A stretch of DNA of 26,319 nt from JAWXVD01 sp044425705 (GCA_044425705.1 JAWXVD010000039.1:1-26319), one strand, 5' to 3'; shown: positions 14,418 to 23,336, counted from the stretch's first letter. The notes: generated by a model not told the origin, from the letters alone. Numbers and translations are program-made.

Positions 14418-15466
14418 CTATATGTTATTTTTATTATCTTGCTCTGTATCTTGCCCTGCTGTTTCTTTGTTAGTTTCTTCTGGACCAACATATAAAGTTG
14501 CCACCTTCTCTATTGGTATTACTATCTCAAATATATTATCTTCAATAAAGGTAGGTGTTTCACCTGAGTATAACTTGGTGTATTTATTCGTATTTCTCAT
14601 ACCTGATCCTAATTCATCAGCATACCCTATTTCTCTAAATACTTTAGAAATTGACGGATTCTTAGGAAATGGTTCAAATTTATTTAATTGCAACTCGCCG
14701 TGTCCATGAGGCAAATTACTATTTTTTGTAAACATCTTTTCTTTTTCAATCACAAACTGTGCCGCATATGCATTGGAATAATCTCTATGGGCTAAAATAT
14801 TTGAAATAATTTCTCGTAGAATCTTGTCTCTTGCACTAATATTTCGATCATTTTCCAATACAAATATATCATTTAAGTGTTTTTTACCAAAATCTACTAA
14901 ATACCTATATGCATCTATAATATTTGTTATAATAACTTCTCTATCATCATAACGATCCATATTCTTCACGCGAAAAATTGCATCCGTTTTGTATTGTGGA
15001 AGTACTGACATAATCGTGCTATCTTTACCAAATAAATTATTGCCGCTAAAGTGATTCCTTCCTTTCTCGTATCTGGATCCACCAAAATAAGACCAGAACT
15101 TCTCAGAATTTCTTCTTCATCCATGCTGGCCCAAACATGATTTTCCACTCTTGATGATTCTAATTTTTTTGCTTTTCTAATTACATCAAATTCTAAGGAA
15201 CTTAAGTTTAAATGTGGGAACACTTTATTAACAAAGAATGTACTTTGCTTTCTAGCATACATCTTATAAACTAATTCAGCATTATCTGTTATATCTATAT
15301 CTCCCTCATGGGTTCTATCCCATATTCTGCCATTCAATCTTCTTAACTGTGTTCCTTCTGGTATTCTAATATAAATAATTCCTTCCCATCTATATGATAC
15401 ACTTCTGGCACCAGATATACAGGTGGATTTATCTTGTTGTCATTATTAATTGCAGACCTTTCATTT
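14418..15466 (-). pseudogene. AlbA_2 / HATPase_c_4 gene, truncated at both ends with two frameshifts
   Basis: Closely related to the intact gene at 4039-5505. The 5' end (first about 90 codons) is missing: at 15466 the match stops and the short junction repeat begins. Single-base deletions relative to the intact gene occur near 15385 (aattccttccc against aatttctttccc) and near 15037. The 3' end is cut in the GQD linker and runs into repeat copy F, which supplies the stop, so the winged helix is lost. Recognisable pieces: LNGRIWDRTHEGDID, EEILRSSGLILVDPDT, REIISNILAHRDYS, ADELGSGMRNTNKYT. Confidence 0.85.
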
Positions 15467-15500
15467 ATGAATGAAATTTCTCGTTAAGAGACAAACTGCC
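15467..15500. repeat. Short junction repeat, copy 2
   Basis: ACCTTTCATTTATGAATGAA and the following TTTCTCGTTAAGAGACAAAC match 5547-5589 with a few changes. It marks the exact 5' truncation point of the AlbA pseudogene. Confidence 0.55.
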
Positions 15501-15558
15501 AGTTGAAAAATCTCATTTTTAAACACACCCTGCCTCATAACTTTTTATCATATAAATC

Positions 15559-15601
15559 ATGCAACATAGTAACATTATACTATGTTGCATTTTATTTTCA
15601 A
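15559..15601 (-). promoter_or_regulatory. Repeated promoter P3 with perfect 12-bp palindrome
   Basis: Minus strand: -35 TTGAAA (15596-15601), 16-bp spacer, -10 TATAAT (15574-15579). The inverted repeat ATGCAACATAGT/ACTATGTTGCAT (15559-15590) is the most complete of the three copies and encloses the -10 box. Downstream is only the AlbA pseudogene, so its original gene seems to have been lost. Confidence 0.7.
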
Positions 15602-15978
15602 ACTCATTTCCGCAAATAATTTGTCACATTGACTCCTCCATGTTGTTTCTATTATTTTCTTATCCGTTTGATATTAATGACTGATAGGCACAATCATAGG
15701 CAGTACCCCTTTCTAATTACACAAAAAAGCACCTATGGACCTTTTAAAAGTCAATAAGTGCGTCTTGAATTAAAATTATTTAATTTTAATAAAAAGTATA
15801 CCTTGCGATGTTCCACATTATTTCAATATCTTATCTATAGGCTTTCCTATTACTCCTCTTTTTATTTTTCAATTTACCCTTGAAAGTGTGAAAAATAGTA
15901 GACCTATACAAACCATGTATGTTATAGTAACGCTTCGTTACCGCCCTGGATACTCTGATTTAACACATTTATTCTTAT
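15602..15978. other. Intergenic boundary between accessory island and surface operon
   Basis: No gene seen. It holds the operon terminator (15723-15761), an AT-rich inverted repeat near 15775-15795 and a small GTAACG/CGTTAC hairpin at 15927-15941. The rest is unremarkable. Confidence 0.5.
15723..15761 (-). terminator. Rho-independent terminator of the Dlt-like operon
   Basis: Minus-strand arms GCACTTATTGACTTTT and AAAAGGTCCATAGGTGC pair fully when G-U pairs are allowed, followed by TTTTTTGTG. It lies about 220 bp after the lipoprotein gene, the last gene of the operon. Confidence 0.85.
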
Positions 15979-16578
15979 TTAACCAATGAGAGCCGATCTA
16001 TACTCTATTGAGATAATCTGTTCTTCTTCAAAGATAAAGCATAGCTTCGTTCCCTCTTTTTCATAAACAAATTGATTATCAAACTCCTCATATTCTGTCC
16101 CATATGTAAGAATGACATCGTCTTTTTTCATAGACAAATCAATTCCCTCCAATGTAGAAACCATATCATCTTTTAGATAAATATAACCGATTCGATTTTT
16201 TCCATCTTCTGCAGGATAGGTTTCAATTTCAAATGATGAAAAATCATAAAGATATGAAACTCCTTCACCTGCACAACTGGGAGCTTCAAAAACACTTTTA
16301 CTTTCTTCTAGATCAACTTTCAGAAGATCCATATCCGCATCTACTTGTATTATCACATCATTTGAAACAAAACAATATAGATTCAATTCCTCTTCTTCCT
16401 CTATTATTTCTACATCTGTTAGTTCCACATCCGGTGCACTTTCCTCCATATCCTGTGTCTGGTTATCCGCTTCCTCTTCTACTGGAACTACTGTTTCTGC
16501 AACATCCCCACAGCCTACAGTACATACTACCATTGCAAACAACATTATCATGCTTAAAAATTTACTTCTGATTTTCAC
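15979..16578 (-). CDS. Lipoprotein of the Dlt-like operon
   Basis: 199 residues. N-terminal signal peptide (MKIRSKFLSMIMLFAMVVCT) with a lipobox-like TVGC, so Cys23 would be lipidated and the protein anchored outside the membrane. A Glu/Asp-rich linker (about 30-65) and a small beta-rich domain (about 66-199) with paired repeats such as VILTYGTEYEEFDNQFVYEK follow. No named family recognised. GTG start with GGAGG 10 nt upstream, inside the end of the preceding gene; the gap is only 2 bp, so translation is coupled. The last gene before the terminator. Probably an accessory of surface modification. Confidence 0.75.
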   Translation of the reverse strand: MKIRSKFLSMIMLFAMVVCTVGCGDVAETVVPVEEEADNQTQDMEESAPDVELTDVEIIEEEEELNLYCFVSNDVIIQVDADMDLLKVDLEESKSVFEAPSCAGEGVSYLYDFSSFEIETYPAEDGKNRIGYIYLKDDMVSTLEGIDLSMKKDDVILTYGTEYEEFDNQFVYEKEGTKLCFIFEEEQIISIEYRSALIG

Positions 16579-16580
16579 TA

Positions 16581-17630
16581 TTAATTTTCCTCCAATTCTG
16601 CTTTTTGTCTTTCCATTTCTTTTTCATATGCATCTAGCTTTTCCTGCCATAAATCAACAAGTTCCTGTTCATCTTTACGACTTGAAAGACCATGCTCTTG
16701 AACAAGAATTTCACCAAAATACCTGGAAAGTTTCTCCGCCCCATATAAGTTCAGATGCAATCCCGCATCAAAAGTATCGATATTGTAATCTAGACCAATC
16801 TGGTCTTTGTCTTCTAAAAAATTATAGTAATGAATCTGATGCTCCTGGGCATATTGTACAATTTGCTCATCCCATTGATTATACCAATACGGATACAAAC
16901 TTGGAGACTTTATAAAAATAAGCTCCACATCATTTTCATCACACAGCTCTACCATCTTATCAAGGTAATAATACGCCTGTTCACCAAATTCATAATTTGA
17001 TAAAATTTTCCCTTCTGGTAGATTTTCTGCTGGAAGTGCATCCACTCGCATATAATATCCATTAAATGTAACTGCATCTTTTCCCCAAAAATATTGAAAA
17101 TCCTCAGATGTTAGCTGATTCCATCTACTATGATACCTCAAAATAGGAAATACATATTCAATAAAATGTTCTTCTTCTGTCATAGAAGCTTGGATACTAT
17201 TTATTTTTGATAAAGACCAACGCATGCCATCCAATGTCATACGGTTATAACTTTCTCTTTGCGGTTCATCAAACATCATAGCTAAAACACTAAAAACTAC
17301 TACCTCAGGTTTCTCATAAGCAAAGGTTTCTTCCATAAGATAATATGATTGCCATAACAATTGCTCTGCACTTCCCCTTACATAACTATTGATTCCATAC
17401 TCATCCCATAAGACCGCTGGTGAAAAATTTGTATATGCTTCACAATCTCCAATAAAAATAACATCATGATTTTTTTCTTCATCATAATATTCTTCAATCA
17501 TACCGCCTTCTAAAACATCATCCATATATTTAGGCATCAGCAATCTCTGTATAGCGGCTATGATTGCGACTAATACCAAAACTGTCATAAGTATTCTTAT
17601 GATTCTTCCTGCCAGTTCTTTTCCTCTCAT
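16581..17630 (-). CDS. DltD/SGNH-like membrane protein with GDC nucleophile motif
   Basis: Extracellular transfer partner expected for the MBOAT protein. Seen: one N-terminal membrane segment (about residues 8-30), then an SGNH-hydrolase-like domain with HDVIFIGDCEAYTNFSP (about 56-72), the middle block RGSAEQLLWQSYYLMEETFA, and the C-terminal DTFDAGLHLNLYGAEKLSRY with the Asp/His pair. In DltD and AlgX-type proteins the nucleophile is the Ser of GDS; here that place is Cys62. The C-terminus is a charged helix. I start at the ATG giving MRGKELAG (AGGAAGGG 13 nt upstream); in-frame ATG 17660 and GTG 17681 are alternatives. The 135-bp gap upstream is the largest in the operon. Confidence 0.75.
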   Translation of the reverse strand: MRGKELAGRIIRILMTVLVLVAIIAAIQRLLMPKYMDDVLEGGMIEEYYDEEKNHDVIFIGDCEAYTNFSPAVLWDEYGINSYVRGSAEQLLWQSYYLMEETFAYEKPEVVVFSVLAMMFDEPQRESYNRMTLDGMRWSLSKINSIQASMTEEEHFIEYVFPILRYHSRWNQLTSEDFQYFWGKDAVTFNGYYMRVDALPAENLPEGKILSNYEFGEQAYYYLDKMVELCDENDVELIFIKSPSLYPYWYNQWDEQIVQYAQEHQIHYYNFLEDKDQIGLDYNIDTFDAGLHLNLYGAEKLSRYFGEILVQEHGLSSRKDEQELVDLWQEKLDAYEKEMERQKAELEEN

Positions 17631-17765
17631 ATAAATAACCGTGCCCTTCCTACACTTCATAGTTAAGTCCAGCGATTTCACTTTCTTGCAAAGGTGAAAT
17701 CACAGTGGATGAAGATAAAAATCCATTTTCACTCTTCCTGTTACTTAAATCTTCTATTATAAATT

Positions 17766-18485
17766 CTAACTTTCAGTAAGAGACCCAGCGTATATATCTT
17801 TTAGCTTCCCACAATACTGCACGGTACATCTTGCCAATAGACGCATAATATCAAGGTATCCAGTACCAATATCACAATTTTCCTTGACCACCGATAACTC
17901 AGTGCAGCCTAAAATAATAATTTCTGCGCCATTCGATCTCAACTCTCTTGCCACTTTATCAAAACGTTGTATTTCTGCAGGTTTATTAGCTTTTACATTT
18001 TCATATATCACATGCATAATATTCCTTTGATTTTCTTCATTTGGAACAATTAACTTCAACCCTGCTTTTGAAAATAAATCTTGAAACAATCCACTAGTAA
18101 TCGTTCCGGATGTTGCCATCAGTCCTACATTTTGAATATTTTGTTCTATTAAATAATCACAAACCTTTTCAATCATATTAATCATAGGAACATCTATCCC
18201 TTCTGATAACTCTTTATAAAAATAATTTGCTGTCACACAAGGGAATGTAATTAACTCTGCGCCATCCTTCACCAGCTTTTGCCCGATTTCAAGCATTTTT
18301 GATACAGGATTTAATTGTGACTCTCCCAAAATATAGCCTGTGCGATCTGGTATCTGGGGACAGTTGTAAATTATCATTTCGATATGTTCCTGATCATTTT
18401 CTGCCTCTGTCATCTCTATAATCATTTTCATGTAAAGTGCAGTTGCCATTGGTCCTAGTCCGCCTATAACACCTAATCTCTTCAT
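17766..18485 (-). CDS. Aspartate/glutamate racemase family protein
   Basis: Cofactor-independent amino-acid racemase fold that swaps L- and D-Asp (or Glu) with two catalytic cysteines. Both are visible: FPCVTANYFY (about Cys82) and ILGCTELS (about Cys191). The N-terminus MKRLGVIGGLGPMATALYMK is typical of the family. 239 aa from the ATG at 18485, which has AAAGGTG 8-9 nt upstream; an in-frame ATG at 18503 is less likely. It sits 27 bp after the transglutaminase-like gene. Its place in an adenylation/MBOAT operon suggests it supplies a D-amino acid; the exact amino acid cannot be read from sequence. Confidence 0.85.
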   Translation of the reverse strand: MKRLGVIGGLGPMATALYMKMIIEMTEAENDQEHIEMIIYNCPQIPDRTGYILGESQLNPVSKMLEIGQKLVKDGAELITFPCVTANYFYKELSEGIDVPMINMIEKVCDYLIEQNIQNVGLMATSGTITSGLFQDLFSKAGLKLIVPNEENQRNIMHVIYENVKANKPAEIQRFDKVARELRSNGAEIIILGCTELSVVKENCDIGTGYLDIMRLLARCTVQYCGKLKDIYAGSLTES

Positions 18486-18512
18486 TCGTCTCGCACCTTT
18501 CATTTTCCAGTT

Positions 18513-19844
18513 TTATGGAATCTCTGGATACAGTGACCTATCATAATGATGTGTTCCGTCTGGATAATCTGTTCCAGTATGTTGATTAGAATAGGCCATC
18601 AATTCAGCTTCTGTCAGGTAAAAAAACATAGCACCATCAGCTCTTCTACATGTATCAAAATGATGCCACCCCTCTCCAATATCCACTAAATTCCAAAAAT
18701 GCATTCCATTCCCAACAGGTATACGAACAATATCCATATTGGTAATACCTGCACGTGTTAACAAACATTTTGCAGTCATTGCATAGGTGTAGCAATCACC
18801 CGCTCTTTTTATCAGTCCATAATAAGCCCCTGCTACCCAATCATCTTTTGGTGCCCCATCTACATAAGCAATCTTTGTATGACACCAGTCATAAATTGCT
18901 TTAATAACCTCGTATTGACTCATTGATGAATTCGTAATTGATGCAAGGATCTTATCTGCTTCTGCATTTACCGCCTCAGCAGTCATTGGTGTATCACTGG
19001 ATGCCACTGGATTTACGTTTACTTCTCTTACATAAAGACTTGTTGAAATCTCTGTTTTATTCCCAGCACTATCTGTTGCGCTATAAATAACTGCATATTC
19101 CCCTGACACATCTGTATCGACCTGAGAATTATCTATTTCGAGTGCAACCTTTTCATCATAATCATCCGTAACCACAATATCTTTTTTATAGGAAACATTT
19201 TCTCCCACTGTCATAGTTATTTCCTTAACACCCTCAATCACTGGTGGTGTAGTATCCTCAATCACTTCCAACATTGCATCCTCTTGACAAATATTGCCGC
19301 CTTCATCCTCAGCTATAATTGTAATGGTATACATCCCTCCACCCTCTATCTTAGGTTCCTCCAGAAAATTCACCACACAATCAGTATTATCCGAAATATT
19401 TTCCACGAAATCTTCTACTTCAAAAGGATCTCCAAACATAATGCTCATGTCTTTAGTTTTCATCTCAGGAGTAATGGTATCCTGAATATGTAGTATTGTC
19501 GCCCTATTCTGATAATACAAATTAAGTACTACATTTACATCCTGCACATGATTTGTATCTATATTTTCATTTATCCCTGATATAATACTTGCATTTTTCT
19601 CTTCCCACTCTAAAAATACCGAAATAGCTGGTATTTCTGTTCCTGCCTCAATAGTTACAGACTCTTTTACACACCAAAAAGGAAGTTTATAATATACAAT
19701 ACCGATCACTACCATAATAAAAACTGTAAGACATATTAGTAAAACAATCTTAATTTCACTAGATTTGTGTGAAGTTTCTGATGTTGGATTTTCACTTAAC
19801 CCATTTTCAAATTCCACTTCTTTTTCTGTAGTATTTTCAGTCAT
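18513..19844 (-). CDS. Membrane-anchored transglutaminase-like protein with Ig-like domain
   Basis: 443 residues. A short acidic cytoplasmic tail, one membrane segment (about 31-53), an extracellular beta-rich region with an Ig/HYR-like repeat (TTPPVIEGVKEITMTVGEN, YAVIYSATDSAGN; about 198-275), then a transglutaminase-like core (about 300-443). Catalytic triad visible: Cys in RAGDCYTYAM (about 350), His in GMHFWNLVDIG (about 380), Asp in WHHFDTC (about 396). This fold includes peptidases and amide-forming enzymes acting on cell-wall material. Start ATG has AAGGAGAG 6 nt upstream and a 21-bp gap from the asparagine synthase-like gene. Role in the operon is unknown; it may cut or cross-link wall or protein substrates. 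Confidence 0.82.
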   Translation of the reverse strand: MTENTTEKEVEFENGLSENPTSETSHKSSEIKIVLLICLTVFIMVVIGIVYYKLPFWCVKESVTIEAGTEIPAISVFLEWEEKNASIISGINENIDTNHVQDVNVVLNLYYQNRATILHIQDTITPEMKTKDMSIMFGDPFEVEDFVENISDNTDCVVNFLEEPKIEGGGMYTITIIAEDEGGNICQEDAMLEVIEDTTPPVIEGVKEITMTVGENVSYKKDIVVTDDYDEKVALEIDNSQVDTDVSGEYAVIYSATDSAGNKTEISTSLYVREVNVNPVASSDTPMTAEAVNAEADKILASITNSSMSQYEVIKAIYDWCHTKIAYVDGAPKDDWVAGAYYGLIKRAGDCYTYAMTAKCLLTRAGITNMDIVRIPVGNGMHFWNLVDIGEGWHHFDTCRRADGAMFFYLTEAELMAYSNQHTGTDYPDGTHHYDRSLYPEIP

Positions 19845-19865
19845 AGATACTCTCCTTGTTATATT

Positions 19866-21704
19866 TTATACTGAAATAGAATATTTCTCACACAACATAG
19901 TTACTGTCATAACAATCAATAAATAATCAATTTCAAATGCACCCATTAACTTAAAATCATCCTGTCGATATATCTTCTTCAACTCATTCACATACGATGC
20001 ATCAAATACACCGTATTTCTTTATAAGACTTTCTTCCAAAAAAGGAATGTCCGTTGATTTTTTTATCATTGCTGACATACCTGGTGCCTGAAACGGAAAT
20101 TTCTTACGCTTTACAATTGCATCAGGAACAATTCCTTCAGCAGCTTTTTTTAATATATATTTTTCATTCACTCCCTGTAACTTGTATTTATCTGGGATTT
20201 TCGTTACAAAATCAAGCAATTCCATATCTAAAAGAGGATGTCTTCCCTCTACAGAATGTGAAAAGAACATTCTATCACCATGTTCACCAAGCAAATGATC
20301 AGACAGCCGCAACTTATAATCAATATAGGATCTTCTTTTCTGTGTGCTCAATCCCTTCAGTCTATCTACATTTACTGGGCTTTGGGCAAATGCTGAAAAT
20401 TTATCTATTTCACCTCTCATACTGTTACTGTAAACCTTTTGATGTATTTTTCTGATTTCAGGATGATTTCTTTCATAACGGAAATATGGGTCTCCCCATA
20501 ACATGTCATTACAGGCACATTCTTCTGGCGTCATCTGATTCTTTTGCATTCCTCGGAACATGTCTACCATATATCCTACATAACCATAAAAAAACTCATC
20601 AGACCCTTGCCCAGTAAGCACTGCTTTTGCTGGTGACTTCTGTACAAGATCTGACAGCAAATAAGCTGCCACATCATAACTCTCCTTCACTCCTGACTCT
20701 GCATGGTAAATAACCTTTTCCAAATTACTCCAAATCTGCTCCTCTGCAACTCGCGTCTTATAGTGCTCTGACTTGACACAATCCTTTACCATTTTTTGAA
20801 AATTACTTTCATCTAAATCTCCATCTCCAATTTCAGCAGAAAACGAATAATAACTATCCAAAAGAAATTTCCCGATATAACATGCTACTACAGAACTATC
20901 CAATCCACCTGAAATATAGAAACCAATTGGTACATCGGCTACCAACCTACTTTTAATGGCTTTTTTTAATAATTCTCTTAGATTCTCTACATAATAATCT
21001 TCACCATAATCAACATCATCTTGCTGATATATCAAATCCCAATACTCAATATTTTTCACATCGCTTTCGCCACTTACTTTTAGCATATGGCCTGCTTCTA
21101 ATGAATGAATCCCATGAAAAAAAGTCTGAGGCGATACCACTCCTGGATAATTCATCAGCTGGTCTACTGCTTTCATATTCAACTTACGTTCTACTCCTGG
21201 ATATTCTAAAATCGCCTTGATTTCTGAAGCAAATAAAAGTCTGCCGTCCGATATCGTGTAAAAAAGAGGACAAATTCCAATTTGATCCCTTACTAAGAGT
21301 ATTTGATTACGAATTGTATCATAAATCGCAATGGCAAACTGTCCATTTAACAACTTGGGAAATTCCATTCCTTCTTCTTCATATAAATGAAGTACCACTT
21401 CCACATCAGTTTTAGTAGTAAAAGTATGCCCCTTCTCCTTAAGCTGTTGACGCAACATGATATAGTTATATATTTCCCCATTGCATATCATTGCAATGGT
21501 TCTATTTTCATTCCATAATGGCTGCATACCACCTTCTAAATCTAAAAAACTTAATCGATTAAATCCAAGTGCGGCATTAGGAAGAATTAAACTTTCACTA
21601 TTATCAGGACCGCGATGGCGTATTGCAGTTAACATATTCTCTACCTGCTTCTTTTCAATCGGCTTTCTGTTTTTCATATTATAAATCCCACAAATTCCAC
21701 ACAT
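19866..21704 (-). CDS. asnB: Asparagine synthase (glutamine-hydrolysing) family amidotransferase
   Basis: Full AsnB-type enzyme of 612 aa. The N-terminal class II glutaminase starts with Cys2 (MCGICGIYN) and has RHRGPDN and CNGEIYNY. The C-terminal ATP-pyrophosphatase domain has the PP-loop YISGGLDSSVVA (about residue 266), LTGQGSDEFFYGY and EGRHPLLDMELLDF. It would amidate a carboxylate using glutamine and ATP. The methionine must be removed to expose Cys2. The GGGAGG ribosome site is 13 nt from the ATG. Standing between MBOAT and transglutaminase-like genes, it is more likely to act in this pathway than as housekeeping AsnB. Gene symbol by family only. Confidence 0.88.
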   Translation of the reverse strand: MCGICGIYNMKNRKPIEKKQVENMLTAIRHRGPDNSESLILPNAALGFNRLSFLDLEGGMQPLWNENRTIAMICNGEIYNYIMLRQQLKEKGHTFTTKTDVEVVLHLYEEEGMEFPKLLNGQFAIAIYDTIRNQILLVRDQIGICPLFYTISDGRLLFASEIKAILEYPGVERKLNMKAVDQLMNYPGVVSPQTFFHGIHSLEAGHMLKVSGESDVKNIEYWDLIYQQDDVDYGEDYYVENLRELLKKAIKSRLVADVPIGFYISGGLDSSVVACYIGKFLLDSYYSFSAEIGDGDLDESNFQKMVKDCVKSEHYKTRVAEEQIWSNLEKVIYHAESGVKESYDVAAYLLSDLVQKSPAKAVLTGQGSDEFFYGYVGYMVDMFRGMQKNQMTPEECACNDMLWGDPYFRYERNHPEIRKIHQKVYSNSMRGEIDKFSAFAQSPVNVDRLKGLSTQKRRSYIDYKLRLSDHLLGEHGDRMFFSHSVEGRHPLLDMELLDFVTKIPDKYKLQGVNEKYILKKAAEGIVPDAIVKRKKFPFQAPGMSAMIKKSTDIPFLEESLIKKYGVFDASYVNELKKIYRQDDFKLMGAFEIDYLLIVMTVTMLCEKYSISV

Positions 21705-21743
21705 ACTATTGATCTGACCTCCCTTTTACATATCTTGAACATA

Positions 21744-23336
21744 TTAGAATTGATTATAAATGAATTGACTAGAATCATATCCTACACCATAAGATCCCCA
21801 CAGTATAATCATCAAAAATAATCCAAAATAGATTGCTACCCGAAAATAATAATGAAGACTTGCAATTTTTACACGCACACTTCCACCACGCTGCACTAGG
21901 CTAACCGTTATCATCAATAAGATCCCTATGAAAATAATATAATAATCTGCTAACGTAAGACCCAAAGCGAGTAATGAACCATCCACTAATACATTCCAAT
22001 TCCATGTTGTAAATATAGATGCTAATACATCCAATGTTGTCGCAACAGCTTCATAGCAGTCGAATAAGTTTAATACACATATTAACAAAAATGTTCTACC
22101 TATTTGAAACACCTTATAAATCCATCTATTTCCAATGGTAAAACTATTATGAAATTTTAAGTATAATGGCTCCATCTCTTCAGATATCATTAACACAATC
22201 CAATTTAACAATCCCCATACTACAAAATTCCAGCTTGCACCATGCCAAATTCCTGTAGCTAGCCATACAATAAAGGAAGATAAATATACAGGCAAACGTT
22301 TTCCTGTCTTATCTCCCAAATATTTTCTTGCTATCTTTGAAATACGTTGCATTACTTTTGACACAGAAACCGGATAAAAAATATAGTCTTTAAACCATGT
22401 ACACATGGAAATATGCCATCTTCTCCAATATTCCTTTAGAGATTTAGAGAAATATGGACGCATGAAGTTTTCTTTCACTTTAATCCCTAACATTTCTGCA
22501 ATACCGATGGTAATATCAATTCCACCCGTAAAATCAGCATAAAGCTCCAGCGTATAAAAAATCATCGTCAACAAAGCATACGCTCCTCGATATATCTCTG
22601 AGCTTCCTAACATAAGGCTAACAGCCACTAAAAGCCTATCTGCAATAACCAGTTTTTTAAAATAACCCCAAAGTATACGAAAAAGACCATCACCTATCGC
22701 TTTCCAAGAAAAATCATGCTCTTTTCCTAGTGTCTGAGACAAATCACCAAAGCGACTAATTGGTCCTTGAATTAGCTGTGGAAAAAATGAAACAAATAAT
22801 GCATAACGAAAAAAGTTCTTTTCCGCATGCACTGTTTCTCTATAAACATCAATCAAATAGGCTATCGATTGAAACGTATAAAAAGATATTCCTAATGGAA
22901 CTATGATATTTAGAAAAGATAACTGCCTTGTCCCTCCAAAACCTTCCATCACCCCATTAATATTCGCAATAAAAAAATTGGTATACTTTGTTACTGCAAG
23001 TATTCCTAGTGATACGATCAGACAAGTCACCAACCATCTACGGCGAGTCTTTCCCTGTGCATTTTTATACAGCTTTCTCTCATCACGCTTCAGCACAGCC
23101 TTATGCTCTTTCAAATATGCCTTTTGGCGTATAAAATTTTGTTCTATAATCATTGCTGTTATATAGGTTAATACCGTTGTAGTCACAATAAAAAACAAGT
23201 ATCTTGGATTAGCCATAAAATAAAAGAAGTAACTACCAAGCAACAACAAAACCCATTGTATTTTTTTAGGGATTATGTAATATAACACAACTAATATTGA
23301 TAGAAATCCTATGAATTCGTATGATGTAAAGAGCAT
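21744..23336 (-). CDS. MBOAT acyltransferase (DltB/AlgI-like)
   Basis: Multi-pass membrane O-acyltransferase of 530 aa that would pass an acyl or aminoacyl group from the carrier protein across the membrane. Seen: many hydrophobic segments from residue 5 on, the MBOAT core KEYWRRWHISMCTWFKDYIF (about 300-320), and the conserved His in LATGIWHGASWNFVVWG (about 363). The start ATG (23336) gives MLFTSYEF with AAGAGGTGG upstream; an in-frame GTG at 23348 overlaps that site. 23 bp after the carrier-protein gene. In Dlt and alginate systems the partner is a DltD/AlgX-type protein; here that is the gene at 16581-17630. Confidence 0.87.
   Translation of the reverse strand: MLFTSYEFIGFLSILVVLYYIIPKKIQWVLLLLGSYFFYFMANPRYLFFIVTTTVLTYITAMIIEQNFIRQKAYLKEHKAVLKRDERKLYKNAQGKTRRRWLVTCLIVSLGILAVTKYTNFFIANINGVMEGFGGTRQLSFLNIIVPLGISFYTFQSIAYLIDVYRETVHAEKNFFRYALFVSFFPQLIQGPISRFGDLSQTLGKEHDFSWKAIGDGLFRILWGYFKKLVIADRLLVAVSLMLGSSEIYRGAYALLTMIFYTLELYADFTGGIDITIGIAEMLGIKVKENFMRPYFSKSLKEYWRRWHISMCTWFKDYIFYPVSVSKVMQRISKIARKYLGDKTGKRLPVYLSSFIVWLATGIWHGASWNFVVWGLLNWIVLMISEEMEPLYLKFHNSFTIGNRWIYKVFQIGRTFLLICVLNLFDCYEAVATTLDVLASIFTTWNWNVLVDGSLLALGLTLADYYIIFIGILLMITVSLVQRGGSVRVKIASLHYYFRVAIYFGLFLMIILWGSYGVGYDSSQFIYNQF

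Larger units (their letters stand above)
14166..14433 (-). repeat. Dispersed AbrB-leader element, copy F (5' truncated)
   Basis: Matches copies C-E except that the first roughly 60 bp of the leader are missing. It is joined at an AATAAAAATAAC stretch to the GQD-linker region of an AlbA pseudogene. Mini-ORF (14308-14379), terminator and tail are present, and promoter P2 follows as P1 follows copy C. Confidence 0.9.

Noticed and set aside
3703..14433. Integron cassette array with attC sites.
   Set aside because: The elements do sit 3' of genes like attC sites, but no integron integrase is in the window, the ends do not show a GTTRRRY core, and the elements carry a ribosome site, ORF and terminator. 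Not fully excluded outside the window.
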